The notes under the pieces: model-generated
The model's input: the letters and a program-made list of their open reading frames with translations, nothing else
The model's database searches: none
Told to the model about the DNA's origin: nothing
Position numbers and translations under genes: made by a program
Part shown: piece after piece, positions 24,281 to 35,842 of the stretch
How positions within the stretch are numbered: the stretch's first letter is position 1
Layout of the letters: the number at the start of each line of letters is the position of its first letter
DNA from: Camellia lanceoleosa
Lineage: Eukaryota > Streptophyta > Magnoliopsida > Ericales > Theaceae
Assembly: GCA_025200525.1 (NCBI GenBank)
Contig: CM045759.1
Span: forward strand, 2,604,001-2,668,000
DNA: 64,000 bases
Direction: 5' to 3'

Positions 24281-26178
24281 TCCATGGCTAAGTTTCAAAA
24301 CTTAGTGGACACTCTAGCGAGAATAGACGAGTTCCGCCAAAGGTACCACATTCCCAATGATGTCACATTGACATTGGCGGTGGTGGACGCAGATTGGTCG
24401 TGTGCGAGCACCACAATGCCCTTCTCAATTGCCTCCATCATAGAGGAGGTGTTAGGTTTCTGTTGAACCCCTTATTGCGTTGATTCTTTTCTTATTTTGA
24501 ACTTACACCAATTCAAATATCAATGATCGTATTTAGAGTGGTAAATGGCGTTTTGGTCTTGAACGACCTCTTAGACTTGGACTTGGGTATTTGGGATATC
24601 CTTCATTGCTATTCCTTGTCTCATAACAAAGGCGGAAAAACCTATTATGTCAAAGTTTGGTCGTTGGACCTCCAACTTGTCACTGAACTTCCCGGTAATG
24701 ACAAACATGGCTCTGATTTCCTTCAAGTTAGAGGGAATTGGGAGTTTGCGGCCTAGGAGGTGGTCCGATCAAAGCGAGTTCCATAGGAGAACGGCCACCT
24801 AGGTCATTCTTTGTTTTAGTTTTCTTTTGTCCATTCACTTATTTTTTTTTGTTTTAAAGTGTTGTCGTTCTTACCTGTAGGTTCAAAGAAGTTAAAAAGG
24901 AGGCCAGAAAAAGAGCATATGAGGGACATCAAAGTTGCACTGAGGTATGAAGATCGGTTGGCCCCACATTTGCTTAACTATGTACGAACTTACAAATATC
25001 TCATCCAACAGAAACTCAAAATAAATGACTTCTTGAGGGACTCACCTGAACTAGAAATCGAAGAGCAAGTTGGCCATACCACCAGAGCTTCCTCTTCCAC
25101 TATTGTTTATTCATCAAGCAGATCACTTAGTAGAGGTTACTTTCTGTCACCAGACTTAGCAAACGAAATGGCTCGCCTCCAAAAGCTCAATCTTGATGCC
25201 TTAGTCTTTGGATTTGATGATGAGGACCTTCTAGCTACTTCGACGGTCAACACATGAGTTCCTTTTCCACCGATTGAGAGGTCTAAGGGTAGAAAAACCG
25301 TGTTGTTGCTCCTCCTCCTCCCATTGCTACTCTTGCTCTTCCTGCTGATAGGGCCTCAAAACGAAAGAGGTCCAAAGGTAAAGAAATTACTAGGGGTTCT
25401 AATGAGCAGGGCTTGATTGAAGAATGGGTGCCTCCCTTGGAGCATAATGGCCAAGCAATCACTACATCGGGTAGGAAAATCTACTCAAGTGACTTGGCCT
25501 TTGACTTATCAAAGGCATTGCTGCTACCTTTGGACATAGCAGAGCAAAACATTTCAAGCGACGTGTTGATCAAGGGTTCGATGCAGATGCTAACGGCAGT
25601 AAGTCTTCTCCTATGTCCTTTTCATTTCCTTAAATTTGGTTGTTGAAAACATGACAACTTGGTTTTGTACAGTGCATTCAGAGGATGCACATCATGGATG
25701 AAAGACGGCATCGCGAGGAGCAAGAGAGGGTTAAGACGATCAACATGTTAACTGATGTTGATATGTCCTTAAAGGCGACCGGAGAGGATCTAAAGGAGAT
25801 GGAAGATGCAAAGAAGAAGGCTGAAGTACTGATGTTCATGGCCGAACAAAGGGCTACAAATGCCAATGCTGCTGTGAAGTCTTTGAAGGCTAATTATCAA
25901 GGGACGGTGGACGAGGTCGAACAGAGATCTGGGCTCTGTGTGCTGCTAAGGTGGAAGAGGCGTCTCATATTTATGATATTGACAATATCCCAGTCCCTTT
26001 GAAGACCACTGCAAGAGTTAGAAAGAGAAGGTCTCGGGGGGCTGCAACTACAAATATTGATCCTTATGACCTTTCTCCTCTTCCGTCGAGCACTTCCTTG
26101 GTTGGGCAGACTGTCGATCCTACAGAGGAGGAGCACCGCGATGAGGGACACTGTAAGGAGGAACAATGCGAGGAGTAG
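24281..26178 (+). pseudogene. Antisense coding region of Tat-1 (gypsy-type transposon family-like), decayed
   Basis: Runs opposite to pol. It starts at MAKFQNLVDTLARIDEFRQR, then RYHIPNDVTLTLA, then a frameshift into GGVRFLLNPLLR. It continues with RVVNGVLVLN and KGGKTYYVKVWS, then stops. A probable intron ends at ttcttacctgtag (24881). The next block has VALRYEDRLAPHLLNYVRTY and NDFLRDSPEL, then an acidic/Ser-rich linker and a coiled-coil-like segment (25685-25920) with a basic RKRRS patch near the end. This is the same domain order as 47890-49955 in Tat-2. The N-terminal part resembles what is catalogued as putative gypsy-type transposon (Transposase_28-like) proteins. Such antisense frames are known in Tat elements; their function is unknown. 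Confidence 0.65.
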
Positions 26179-27151
26179 GTTGTTAGGTTGCCTCAAGTTT
26201 TTTCTTTTATTTCTGCTTTAGTAGTTCTTTTGTTATAAAACTTGGAAGTTAATGAAGTATTTTCAATTTTTGCTTTAGTGCTCGATCGGATGGGCTATAA
26301 TACAAGGCCGAGTTCTCTTTTGTAATGAAGTACCTTCTAGATTTTCCAAGTGCTGAACTTGCAATTTGCACTTTTTTTATTTGTCTTGGAGTTCGGTCGG
26401 CTGGACCTCTTCTTTTGTAAGGCCGAACTCTTTTTTGTAATTGAAGTATTATATCAATGCATTAGTTCTTATATTTTCACAAGTGTTAAACTTCTTATCT
26501 TCAATTTTTGCTTGTATATAATGTTTGCCCTCGCCTGAGTAGAGGTTCTATGGCCTAGTAGGCCATTTGTTCGGTCTGACCAGGCTTCGTGCCTTGGAAA
26601 AAATTGAGTAAAAGTGAGTTTTTTATGCCCCCAGCTGAGCATGAGCTATGTGACTCAGAGGGCTGTCTATTCGATCAGACCATGCTTCATGCCTTAGGAG
26701 AGAAAAAAATTGTGTAGGAAGTTTTCTATCACTCAGCCAAGTAAAAGCTTTGGCCTTTTCTAGTTTTAGCCTTAATCAAACATCATGTTGTTTGGCCGTC
26801 ACCTGACTTGGTCAAGTTTTGGCTTGATTTAACCCATCGTAGAGTGTAATTCAACCTTTCTTCAAGCACAAATTGTGAATACGGACCATGCTTCAAGTAA
26901 CGATACTTGGCACAAATTCCACCAAGTTATACCACTTGGCACCCTACTCCGACCAAAGGGTCGAACATCTGGGCTTGGCTTGAGTTAAGACCCATGGCCA
27001 GTTTGCTCCATTGAGCACAAATGTACAACACAAGTAAATAAAAGACAAATTGTAAAACAAATTTCCATTCATTGATACTTAGAACTTTTGATTACATCAA
27101 GGTATGTTCTAAGAAATATATTACTGAAAGTACTTCATTCTAAGAATTACA

Positions 27152-28480
27152 TTACTGGAAGTATTTCTTTAGGTTGGTAATGTTCCATGGTCTAGGGATT
27201 GCCTTTCCTACTAAATCAGCCAAATAGTATGCGCCATTGCCAAGTGCTAAAGTAACCTTATAGGGCCTTTCCCAGTTAGCACCGAGTTTCCTTTCTCCAG
27301 AAACTTTCTTGTGATCCGTCACCTTTCTGAGTACCAAGTCACCTGGTAGGAATTTCCTTGGACATACATTCTTGTTGAAGCTCTTAGTGAGCTGCTGCTG
27401 GTAAGCAGCCAATCGAATGAGGACAGTGTCCTTGCGCTCTTCGGCCATGTCCAGAGCTTGGGCAATGGCTTCATCATTGTCTACTGGCTCAAAGATCTCA
27501 GAACAGATAGTAGGAAAGCCAACCTCCAAAGGGATGACTACTTCTATCCCATAAATAAGAGAGTAAGGTGTCTCACCGGTCGACCGGCGAAGAGTAATTC
27601 GGTAGGCCTAGAGGACATTTGGTATCTCTTCTGCCCATTTGCCCTTGGCTTTTTCAAGACCTTTTTTTTATCCCATTGATGATCGTCTTGTTGGACGCCT
27701 CAGCTTGGCCATTACCCTGTAGATAGGCTGGAGTGGAGTTTTGAAACTCTATCTTCAAGTTAGTGCAAAATCTCCTGAAGGTCTTACCATCAAATTGTGT
27801 GTCATTGTTAGAGAGAAGAACTCTGGGAATGCCAAATCAAGTCACAATATTGCGTCAAACAAACCTCTTAGTGTCTGCTTCTTTGATCTTGCACAAGGTC
27901 TCTAGCTCCACTCACTTGGTGAAGTAGTCAATTGCAACGATGAAAAACCTTTTTATTCCCAGTTTCCTTGGCCAATGGTCCAACAATGTCTAAGCCCCAT
28001 TGAGTGAATGGCCAAGGACTGGTGAGGGGAGTTAAAGCTTTAGCTGGCTGGTGAATGAGAGAAGCAAACTTTTGGCACTTGTCACACTTGCAGACATATT
28101 GTTGGGCCTTCTTTTACATGCGTGGCCATTAATACCCGTGTGTTAGGGCTTGGTGTGCCAAGGACCGACCACCAGTGTGGCTCCCACAGATTCCATCATG
28201 GATCTCGTAAAGCATATTCTCCACCAAACTTGGGTGAACACAGAGTAAATAAGGGCCCGTGTAAGACTTCTTGTAAAGTTTTCCAAATGGGGAGACCCAA
28301 AATCGAGCAGCTCTGTGGCTTATCTTATGCGCTTCTTTTTTGTCCTCAAGAAGGGTGCCATTCTTCAAGAAGGCTAAGAGTGGGTCCATCCAACTTAGGC
28401 CCAAGTCAGTACAGAGGACCATTTTGACTAGTTGAATACTTAGTTGGGGTACATATTCCACCCATATTTTGCGGCCGTCT
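27152..28480 (-). pseudogene. Integrase of Tat-1, decayed
   Basis: The integrase inserts cDNA into the genome. The zinc-binding N-terminus is recognisable (GICGSHTGGRSLAHQALTHG, then CKCDKCQKF near 28090), followed by WGLDIVGPLAKETGNK at the start of the catalytic core. The core between about 27680 and 27960 is full of stops and frameshifts, so the DDE residues cannot be followed. An open C-terminal part at 27152-27529 includes FLPGDLVLRKV and GKAIPRPWNITNLKKYF, typical of the Tat/Athila C-terminus. Confidence 0.8.
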
Positions 28481-28875
28481 CTGGAGTCAACTAAGGAACC
28501 CAGGCAAGCTAAGGCATCAGTGTGACCATTTCCCTCTCGGCCAATCTTCTCTACTTTGATGGCGTGGAACCTTTTGATCAAGTTTTTGGCTTATTTTGCA
28601 TAAGTGGCCATCCGCTCATCGTGAGCCTCATAAACTCCAGAAAGTTGGTTGACCATCAATTGGGAATCACTAAAGATAAGTAGCTCCTCCGCGTTGAAGT
28701 GTTTGGCACTTCGCAAGCCGGCTAGTAGAACTTCATACCCTGCTTCATTGTTGGAAGCTTTCCAGCCCAATCGGATGGCCTATTCCCATATGAATCCTTC
28801 AAGGGAAATAAGGACAATTCCTGCCCTTGAGCCCTTTTAGTTAGAAAAATCGTCTACGAACAGCTTCCATACGTC
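28481..28875 (-). pseudogene. Archaeal-type RNase H of Tat-1
   Basis: An additional RNase H between the standard RNase H and integrase, diagnostic of Tat elements. It starts WKLFVDDFSN, followed by [27 protein letters not shown] and GNGHTDALA. The four acidic catalytic positions (D, E, D, D) are all present. At least three stop codons interrupt it, one right after FIWE, which is also a stop in the Tat-2 copy. Confidence 0.8.
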
Positions 28876-29450
28876 TTCAATAAAAAGCTTCCATGCTTCG
28901 GCTGGGGATTGCCCTTTGTGTTGAGCACTTATAGTGACTAAGGCCGAGCTCTCTTCGGAGGGAACAGTTGATCTCGAAGTGAATTCTGCAACAAAGTCTG
29001 CCAGGACTTGAGCTTTGATAGCAGTTCGAGGTTGGAACCTGATGTTAAACTCTCCAAGCTCCAATACCCACTTCACTGTTCGGCCTGAGAAATCAGCTCG
29101 ACTAAACACTGACTTGAGGAAGAATTCAGTGAGGACGTTAATGGTATGTCCTTGAAAGTAGCGAATAAGCTTCCTAGAGGCAATTAATAGGGCGTATGCC
29201 AATTTCTCCAATGGAAAGTATCTAGTTTTAGTATATCAGAGAGTCTTGCTAACATAATATATTGGTTTTTGCTCCTTTCCATCCTCTCTGACCAGAACTG
29301 CGCTAACGGCATGATCAGAAACAACCAAGTAAAGGAAGAGCTCTTCATTAGCGACAAGGGTGGATAGAAAGGGAGGAGAAGACAAACACTTCTTCAAATC
29401 TTCTAGTGCTTCAGAGTCTAGCTCCCCCATTCAAAGCTAGCTTTCTTCCT
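28876..29450 (-). pseudogene. Ty3-type RNase H of Tat-1
   Basis: Follows RT on the minus strand. Recognisable blocks: SALEDLKK-like start, ELFLYLVVSDHAVSAVLVRE, KPIYYVSKTL, YFPLEKLAYALLIASRKL and FQPRTAIKAQVLADFVAEF. One stop lies after YVSKTL. The long linker before the second RNase H contains a short internal repeat of the WKLF motif (AWKLFIEDVWKLFVDD). Confidence 0.8.
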
Positions 29451-29459
29451 TAGAAGTTA

Positions 29460-30310
29460 GAAGAAAGGCTGCATCCGATCAGAGAACCAACTGATGAAAC
29501 GGTTAAGTGTTGCAGCTATGCCAGTAAGTTTTTAGAATTCCTTAGCCTTTATAAGCACTTTGAGGTCTTTAAGGGCTTTGATTTGGTCGGGGCTGGCTTC
29601 GATGCCCTGCCTAGTCACCATGTACCCTAAGAACTTCCCTGATCCTACTTCAAATGCATATTTTGAGGCGTTCAGTCGAAGTTTATGAGTCTTCAGAATT
29701 TCGTACACTTGCTCAAGGTCCCTTAGATGGTGCTCGACCAACTTACTTTTGACGACCATGTCATCAATGTATGCTTCCATGGTTTTACCAAGCTGGTCCT
29801 TGAACATTTTGGTGACCATTCGCTAGTAGGTCGCACCAGCATTTTTCAAGCTGAAGGGCATCACTTTGTAGCAGTAAGTGCCTCTAGAGCTGACGAAAGC
29901 TATTTTCTCCTGGTTGGGGCCGAACATAGGGATATGATGGTAACCACTGTAGGCGTCTAGAAAGCTCATGCGCTCATGTCCAGCCGTTGCGTCAACAAGT
30001 TGATCTATTCGTAGAAGGAGGAAGCTATCCTTGGGGCAAGCTTTGTTAAAGCTAGTGAAATCAATGCAGACTCTTCACTTGTCATTCTTCTTCTTTACCA
30101 CAACGGTGTTGGACAGCCACTTTGGGTACTACACTTCTCGAATAACTCTAGCAGCTAAAAGTTTGTCCACCTCTTCAATCACAGCATCAGTGTGTTATGT
30201 GGATGACCATTTACTCTTTTGAACAACCGGCCGTGCTCCTAATTAGAAGTTGAGTTGATGAAAAATATAATTGAGGTCCAACCCAGGAGTGTCATAAGCC
30301 GACTAGGCAA
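29460..30310 (-). pseudogene. Reverse transcriptase of Tat-1
   Basis: RNA-dependent DNA polymerase of the element. Blocks in order: NTVVVKKKNDK, RVCIDFTSFNKACPKDSF, LPRIDQLVD-like, SFLDAYSGYHHIPM, CYKVMPFSLKNAGATY and the catalytic [10 protein letters not shown] (near 29760), then [13 protein letters not shown] and [20 protein letters not shown]. The YIDD active site is kept. Stops fall in at least five places, including a TGA between NDK and RVC, which is also a stop in the Tat-2 copy. Confidence 0.85.
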
Positions 30311-30989
30311 ACACTTCGATGTTTTTGCAGAGCAGAGCCAATAATTGCTCTTTCTCTTCAATAGTGAGGGAAGTGCCGCGCACGAAGAACTTGTTTGGGT
30401 TTCTTTCTTCTACCAAGATGGTTTCTAGGTCTTCTACCATATTTTCGGCCGACACTCCTCTAACGTTTTCCAAAACTGGTTGATTAGGTACTTCAACCAT
30501 CTGTACTTGGTCACAAACTTGTGTGGTTTTCATGATGGCAATAAAGCAGTGTTTGGCTGCCATCTGGTCTCCGCAAATCTCCTCGATTTCATACTTAGTT
30601 GGAAAGCGAATGAATTGGTGATAGGTGGAAGGGACTGTCTCCATTTGGTGAATCCAAGGTCGGCCGATAATGGCATTGTAAGGAGATGGGGTGTTTACCA
30701 CCAAGAAGTCAATGGAGAAAACCTTGGACTTAGCTATGACAGGCAAAGTTAGCCAATTGAGTGGCTATTCTGTTTGTGAGTTGAAGCCGACTAAGGGGGA
30801 GGTGGCTGGTGTTAGGTATTGTTCGCTAAGGCCTACCTTCTGAAAAATCTCATAATACATGATGTCGATGGCGCTCCATTGGTCAATCAAGACTCGCTTC
30901 ATATCAAATTTGGTGGCTACGCCAACTGTAAGGATAAGGACATCGGTGTGGGGGTGTTGGATTCCTTCTAGGTCCTTCTCGGTAAACAC
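30303..30989 (-). pseudogene. Protease region and RT linker of Tat-1
   Basis: An aspartic-protease-like segment: VLIDQWSAIDIMYYEIFQKV (near 30870) corresponds to the VLVDxGSSxDI block of Tat proteases, but the Gly after the catalytic Asp is replaced by Trp, which should inactivate it. Further on come FLVVNTPSPYNAIIGRPWIH, the conserved C-terminal protease motif, and the linker to RT. One stop at about 30762 splits it. Confidence 0.75.
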
Positions 30990-31099
30990 GACGTTAAACC
31001 GTGAAATGCGGGTTTCTGTCTTGGACTTTTTGGGACGAGGTCACATTGGCATGACTTGTTGAAGGTGAGTGGCTTGTTGGATCTCGCCTCGAAGGACAT

Positions 31100-32189
31100 T
31101 CTCTCTTTTCAGGTAGGTTATTCCATGGATAACGTTGATGACCAGCCTTGGGCCATGGTTTTCTTCAGGAGGGGTTAGATGTTTTCCTTGCTTTTCCCTC
31201 GTCTTATCAACATCTATTCATTGCTAGAGGTGGCCCATTGTAACTAAGTCCTCCAAGTGTTGCTTAAGGGCTCTACAGTTTTGCGTTAGCTTGTGCGAAT
31301 GAGGTAGGCCTTGCTTGAAGTATAGCACGGCCAATTGTTCACGGTAAATATTTTCCTCCAAGTCGCCATATTCTTCCCAATATCGTCACGCATGCTGGCG
31401 CAGGGTCTCTTTCCTATCCTTTTGGATATTGAACAAGGTATCCAACTGCTTTGGGACTCTACTGTTGGAGACAAATCAGGCTAAAAATGCCTCAGAGAGC
31501 TGCGTCCAGTCATAAATCAAACCACTAGGGAGTTTGTCAAACCATCAAAGGCCAAGTTCTCTAAGGCTAGAAAAGAAGAGTTTGCACATGAGCGCGTCGT
31601 TGTGGTTCCAGAGGGACATCATCTAGTGGTAATAGCTAATGTGGGTTAGAGGGTCCGTGTTCCCATCACAGAGAATGAATTTCGGCGGTCTATACTTCCG
31701 TGGAGGTTCTACAACTTGTATCTCTAGGGAGAATGCGGTGGACACTAACTGATCTAGAGCACGACGCTTTTATTGGTGTATAAACAGATCCAATTGGTTC
31801 CTTTCCCTATCGAGCCAGTGTTTCTCCTCTCTATCTCGTCGACATTCTTCTTCTTTGCATAGCCGTCGTGCCTCTTCGCTGTTATCGTTCAGCCAACTTC
31901 TCAAATCGTGCGGCCGCTCATCGCGGCGACAATGAAACATTTCAGATAGGCGATTGACAATGCTTTGCCTCTTACGAGAATCCTCTAGTGGGTTATTTTT
32001 TTGGAGGTCATTCGTCCTACTGCTGGTCCCTTCATTACGTACTGGAATCGGCCGGCTACGCTTTCTACGAGCAGGGCCATGGCTGGAGTGCTTTTTGTGA
32101 AGCAGCGAGAGAGGAGGAGTATGTCTCCTTTGCAACGTTTCTCCAACGGACTTTCTTGGCTCTATGGAAGTCGCCATGAACTTCATCAA
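31100..32189 (-). pseudogene. gag of Tat-1, decayed
   Basis: The N-terminal part (31770-32189) is an Arg/Glu/Asp-rich, charged, helical frame ending LDRERNQLDLFIHQ. The downstream part in the region 31200-31760 shows the plant gag-domain pattern YRPPKFILCDGNTDPLTHIS, MMSLWNHNDALMCKLFFSSL and RELGL, with several stops. The order and spacing relative to the primer site fit a Tat gag. It no longer makes a complete protein. Confidence 0.7.
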
Positions 32190-32474
32190 TTAGGTGCGAA
32201 GCGTAATGATCTCTAAACCCATTGAGTCGATGATGCGATCACGGTGGTCTCTCTTAACAAAAAGACGCTAAGATGACTCAACGGCAACGACACAACGTCA
32301 CTCCACTACGTTGAGTGTCTGATCGTCATGGTCTATAGAGTCACCGTGCACTGAAGGGAATGCCAGACCCTTATCTTTGGTCCTCTCCGTCATTGGAGTC
32401 CTCCCTACTAGTTCAGAATGGGGTGTATCTTCGATTCCCATCGCCAGAGTTCGTCATGAAGCGAGCAGTGGTTT

Positions 32475-32490
32475 TTCCATAGACAGTGCC
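32475..32490 (-). promoter_or_regulatory. Primer-binding-site-like sequence of Tat-1
   Basis: On the minus strand, TGGCACTGTCTATGGA follows a few nt after the 5' LTR end. It looks like a C-to-T/G-to-A decayed form of the TGGCGCCGTCTGTGGGA site common in Tat elements. Confidence 0.6.
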
Positions 32491-32493
32491 AAT

Positions 32494-33323
32494 TGTGCAA
32501 GGGTGATTTTTGCACTATGAATAAAGGTTAAACTTCGTAGAAGAACAACATGCTCTTGGAATTGAAAATCTGCACAGAGTAACAAACGGTGAGGCTACTT
32601 GACCGGGGTTTGGTCGAAAACCCCTCCGATGGTAAAGTCAGGAACTCAGGGAGAGAAAGAAGAGAGAATACAAAAAGTGTATATATGTTAAATGTGTGGA
32701 TTTCGAATCCCTTAATAGTGAATAGTGCTCACATTTTTATAAGAGAAGGTTGCTTGTCCTCCAAGACCTTCTCTCTCCGCCTTTTGTCCAATGTGTCTTA
32801 TTTGTGGTCGTCTCCCATTGGAGGAGGACGGCCACTCCGCCTAACACTTGGGTACAGGTCTGTCTTATTTGTTTCATTAGTAGTCATCTCTTATTGGAGA
32901 AGGACGACCACTCCGCCTAACACTCAGATGCAAGTATGTCATGTGTGCACCTTGTCCCTTTGTGTCTCCATATCTCCACATTCTGTTTAGACAAAAGGAG
33001 AGAGGCAGAGTTATTTGTCTCTTGTGAGCCCAAGAAAGATCTTTAGTAAATTGGCCTTCTCCAACTTGGTTCACTCCAAAATGGTTGTCTATCTTGGAAG
33101 TACAATTTGTTGCTCGGTTACCTTCGGAGCAAGTCTTGCACGTTGAGCCGAGCTTCCTAGTGTCCACTTTAGAGTGACATTCATACATTGGGCCGAACTC
33201 CTATGATTGTCTTGCTTCAGAGCAAGTGTTGGCCATAAAGCCGAGGTCCAACCTAGCTCAACCTCGGAGTGAGCATAGCATTGGGCTTAGCACCAAGACT
33301 TAGATTAATTTTTACCCACTTTA
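32494..33323 (-). repeat. 5' LTR of Tat-1
   Basis: 830 bp, collinear with 11808-12545 plus 21660-21749. On plus it starts TGTGCAAGGGTGATTTTTG and ends cccacttta. The terminal CA is probably mutated to TA. Confidence 0.85.
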
Positions 33324-33377
33324 GAGATTACAAATATTATAATTAAATCGTTTTCAGTTATAACTAAAATAAACACA

Positions 33378-33881
33378 CACTACAACATATAAGAGTTTTA
33401 GAAATCAAATGTTTTGGTTTCTAAAAAGTGAAAATTTTGTTGCAAAAAATATCGTCGTGAGAATAGTCGCTAAAAGGTCGTCTCGAAAAGTTAAAAAAAA
33501 AAGGTTTTTAGCGACAAAAGTTTAAAAATGTCACTTATAAATAGATTTTTAGGGACAAAATAATTTGATCTCAAAATAGTTGATTTTTTGAGACAAAAAT
33601 TTTGGTCCCAAAAAAATAATAATTCATCACTAATATTTAATTTTTGTTACTAAAAATAAAATAACGACACTTTTCGTAGCAAAATTATTTGGTCCCTAAA
33701 AAATGATTTTGTCCCTAAATTTTGGTCTCTAAAATCTTAATTTTTTTATAATAATGTTTGAGGGCCACAATTTTTGTGGGTCAAATGGCTCAAAACTGTC
33801 AAAATGAGTCGTTTTGGCAGTTTTGAGCCATTTGACCCACAAAAATTGTGGCTTTCTACCATTGCTGATTTTTTTATAGTG
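33378..33881. mobile_element. CACTA-like MITE containing a 40-bp hairpin
   Basis: Starts CACTACAACATATAAGAG; the right end reversed is CACTATAAAAAAATCAGC. The interior has many tttttagngacaaaa/ttttggtccctaaaa repeats in both directions. No coding capacity. The 3-bp flanks (ACA and ATA) do not match exactly. Confidence 0.55.
33765..33851. repeat. Near-perfect 40-bp hairpin with 7-nt loop
   Basis: Arm 33765-33804 (starts ccacaatttttgtgggtcaa) pairs with 33812-33851 with one mismatch. The loop is tgagtcg. Confidence 0.9.
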
Positions 33882-33888
33882 ATAATAA

Positions 33889-34095
33889 GGCCTCGTTTGG
33901 GGACTTACCTTTTTAGCCAACTAGCCAAAAAGTTATTAAATTAGCCAAAAAGTCAAAGATTCTCTTTTCTCTCTACTTTTTGCACATCTTTTCGTAAGTA
34001 GCCAAAAAGTCATCCTAAACATACAATTTTTTTTACCTACCTTTTTAGCCAAATAACTAAAAAATTACTAAATTAGCCTGTTCCCAAACGAGGCC
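33889..34095. mobile_element. PIF/Harbinger-type MITE, copy A
   Basis: Terminal inverted repeat GGCCTCGTTTGGGGA / TTCCCAAACGAGGCC flanked by TAA on both sides, the 3-bp TSD expected for this class. The interior is made of agccaaaaagtcaaa-type phrases. Copies B (35471-35699) and C (44353-44574) share sequence throughout. Confidence 0.85.
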
Positions 34096-35019
34096 TAAGT
34101 CATAATAATCCAGTGACACATTCAATATTTTATTCTAAGTCTTGGTTTGGGAAGAATTAAGTTAACTTGACTTTTTGATTTTTTAATTAATTTAATTAGC
34201 TCCGTTTAGGATTTTTTTTTTTTTTTTAGATGTGATAGTTGTAAAAAAAAAATAAAATAATTATAATTTATTTATGACATTTTATCTTATTTACTAAATT
34301 AATTTATTTTATTTTTTTACTTTTATTTTGTCAATTTAACTCTTACTAAATAAGTCCTAAATACTGTTATATATATATATATATAAAACGGGGCCTAAAT
34401 ACAAATAGGAACTTTTCCATGTATCACATTCATGAGGTGGACACACGTGTCCCATAGACCGGAGCACTATGCTTTGGAATTCGCTTTGTCCATTGTATCT
34501 TTCCGTCTTCAAAAAAATCAAGTAGAACCTTCTAAAGATCACTCCACGCGTCCACTTCTCTATTTCAACGCACCCAAACATCAACACGTGTAATAAATTC
34601 ATCAAAACAAGTCTAAAATTGTTACCGACTTTAAAAATTTTACTAAATATTTATAGACTTTTTTTAAATGTGCAACTTACACTTTATATTTATGCCTTTT
34701 TTGTTTGTCGTCATGTTTTATGTTTATACCTTACACTTACACTTTTTGTATTGATTGCATATGATGTACAACCTTAAAGGGTTACACACTATAACAGGAC
34801 TCAATATTTATATGTGAAATTTATATGATCTCACATTTATATAAAATATTTAATAAAAATTTTTAAAATCTCTAATAATATTCAAACAAATCTCCCTTCA
34901 CTGCACACCCTCGACCTGTCAATTGACTCTTCTACTCTACATCAATTGATATATAAATTAATTAATATGTGATATAATTTTAAAATTTTTAAATGTTTAT
35001 GTTTTATATAACATTAATG
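34096..35019. other. Intergenic DNA with a short repeat copy, no gene
   Basis: Contains a (TA)n at 34366-34384. A higher-complexity patch at 34430-34600 has cacacgtgtcc, ccacgcgtcc and acacgtg boxes but no frame. At 34663-34803 is a decayed copy of the hairpin repeat seen at 59500-59640, in opposite orientation. Confidence 0.5.
34663..34803 (+). repeat. Short repeat family with terminal hairpin, copy 1
   Basis: Shares ttatgtttataccttacact and the hairpin segment around accttaaagggtt, then ataacaggac, with the reverse complement of 59500-59640. In this copy the hairpin arms have several changes. Confidence 0.6.
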
Positions 35020-35470
35020 CTACAGCCCCAAGAAAATGACCGAATACCAAACTCTTGGATTGCCACCTAAGAAGAGTAGGTCCCACTACTAAACAACTCT
35101 TCCTCTCTCACCCAAAATAAAAAAAAAAAAGGTAATCTGTTATTCACACCCATCCATTGCCGGCCACCTGTCCACCAGCTTTGGCGAGCCCTCCGGTAAT
35201 CCTTACCCAATTTCGCTCCCCCTATGGTGACCCTGTTTCAGCAGCACCACCCCCTTCCTCCTTCTTTCTTTCACTCTTTTTCTTCTTCTAGATCTAAAAG
35301 AAACCACACCCAGTTTTGCTATTAGAGAAAAAGTTTTCAAATTAATCATCTTGGATCCATACAAGCAATACTACTTTTCAATTCTAGCCACCACCAGCAA
35401 ATTCCAATAGAATATTTCATTTTCTCTTTCTAACTTCTCTCTTAATTAAATCCACTTCTTTGTGTATTTA

Positions 35471-35699
35471 GTCCTCGTTTGGGAACCATTTTTTTTAGTT
35501 AAAAAGTCAAAAAGTTACTAAATTAGCCAAAAAGCCAATAACCCATACCAAAAAGTCAAAGATTTTCTTTTCTCTCTACTTTTTGCACATCTTTTCGTAA
35601 AAAGCCAAAAAGTCATCCCAAACATACTAATTTTTTTTAGCTCATATTTTAGCCAAATAGCCAAAAAGTTACTAAATTAGCCTGTTCTCAAACGAGGCC
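35471..35699. mobile_element. PIF/Harbinger-type MITE, copy B
   Basis: GTCCTCGTTTGGGAA / TTCTCAAACGAGGCC ends with TTA on both sides (35468-35470 and 35700-35702). Nested in the 35020-36614 element. Confidence 0.85.
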
Positions 35700-35702
35700 T
35701 TA

Positions 35703-35842
35703 AGCTATATTTGAGAAGTGGTTAAAATAGTCAAAAAGTCAAAAAGTCAACTAAAACACATCACATTACCTCTCTACTTTTCTGCACACCTTTTCATAAA
35801 AAGTCAAAAAATTACTAAAATAGTCTGTTCCCAAACCAAGCC
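35703..35842. mobile_element. Diverged relative of the same MITE, abutting copy B
   Basis: Contains the same gtcaaaaagtcaaaaagtc and ctctctacttttctgcac phrases. It ends cccaaaccaagcc followed by TTA. The left end has decayed. It shares the TTA with copy B, which suggests insertion at an existing TSD. Confidence 0.5.

Larger units (their letters stand above)
11808..33323 (-). mobile_element. Tat-type Ty3/gypsy retrotransposon (Tat-1), broken by a nested element
   Basis: Minus-strand order is 5' LTR, primer site, gag, protease, RT, RNase H, second RNase H, integrase, a long 3' region with a plus-strand antisense coding relic, polypurine tract, 3' LTR. The extra archaeal-type RNase H between the usual RNase H and integrase is the hallmark of the plant Tat lineage. 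The 3' LTR is split at 12545 by the gag-only element. Flanks GATAT (left) and GAGAT (right) are a probable decayed TSD. LTR copies differ by about 14% over the first 100 bp compared by eye, so this is old. All reading frames are broken. Confidence 0.88.

Noticed and set aside
31988..32216. Plus-strand frames in the gag region of Tat-1
   Set aside because: Shadows of gag; no similarity of their own.
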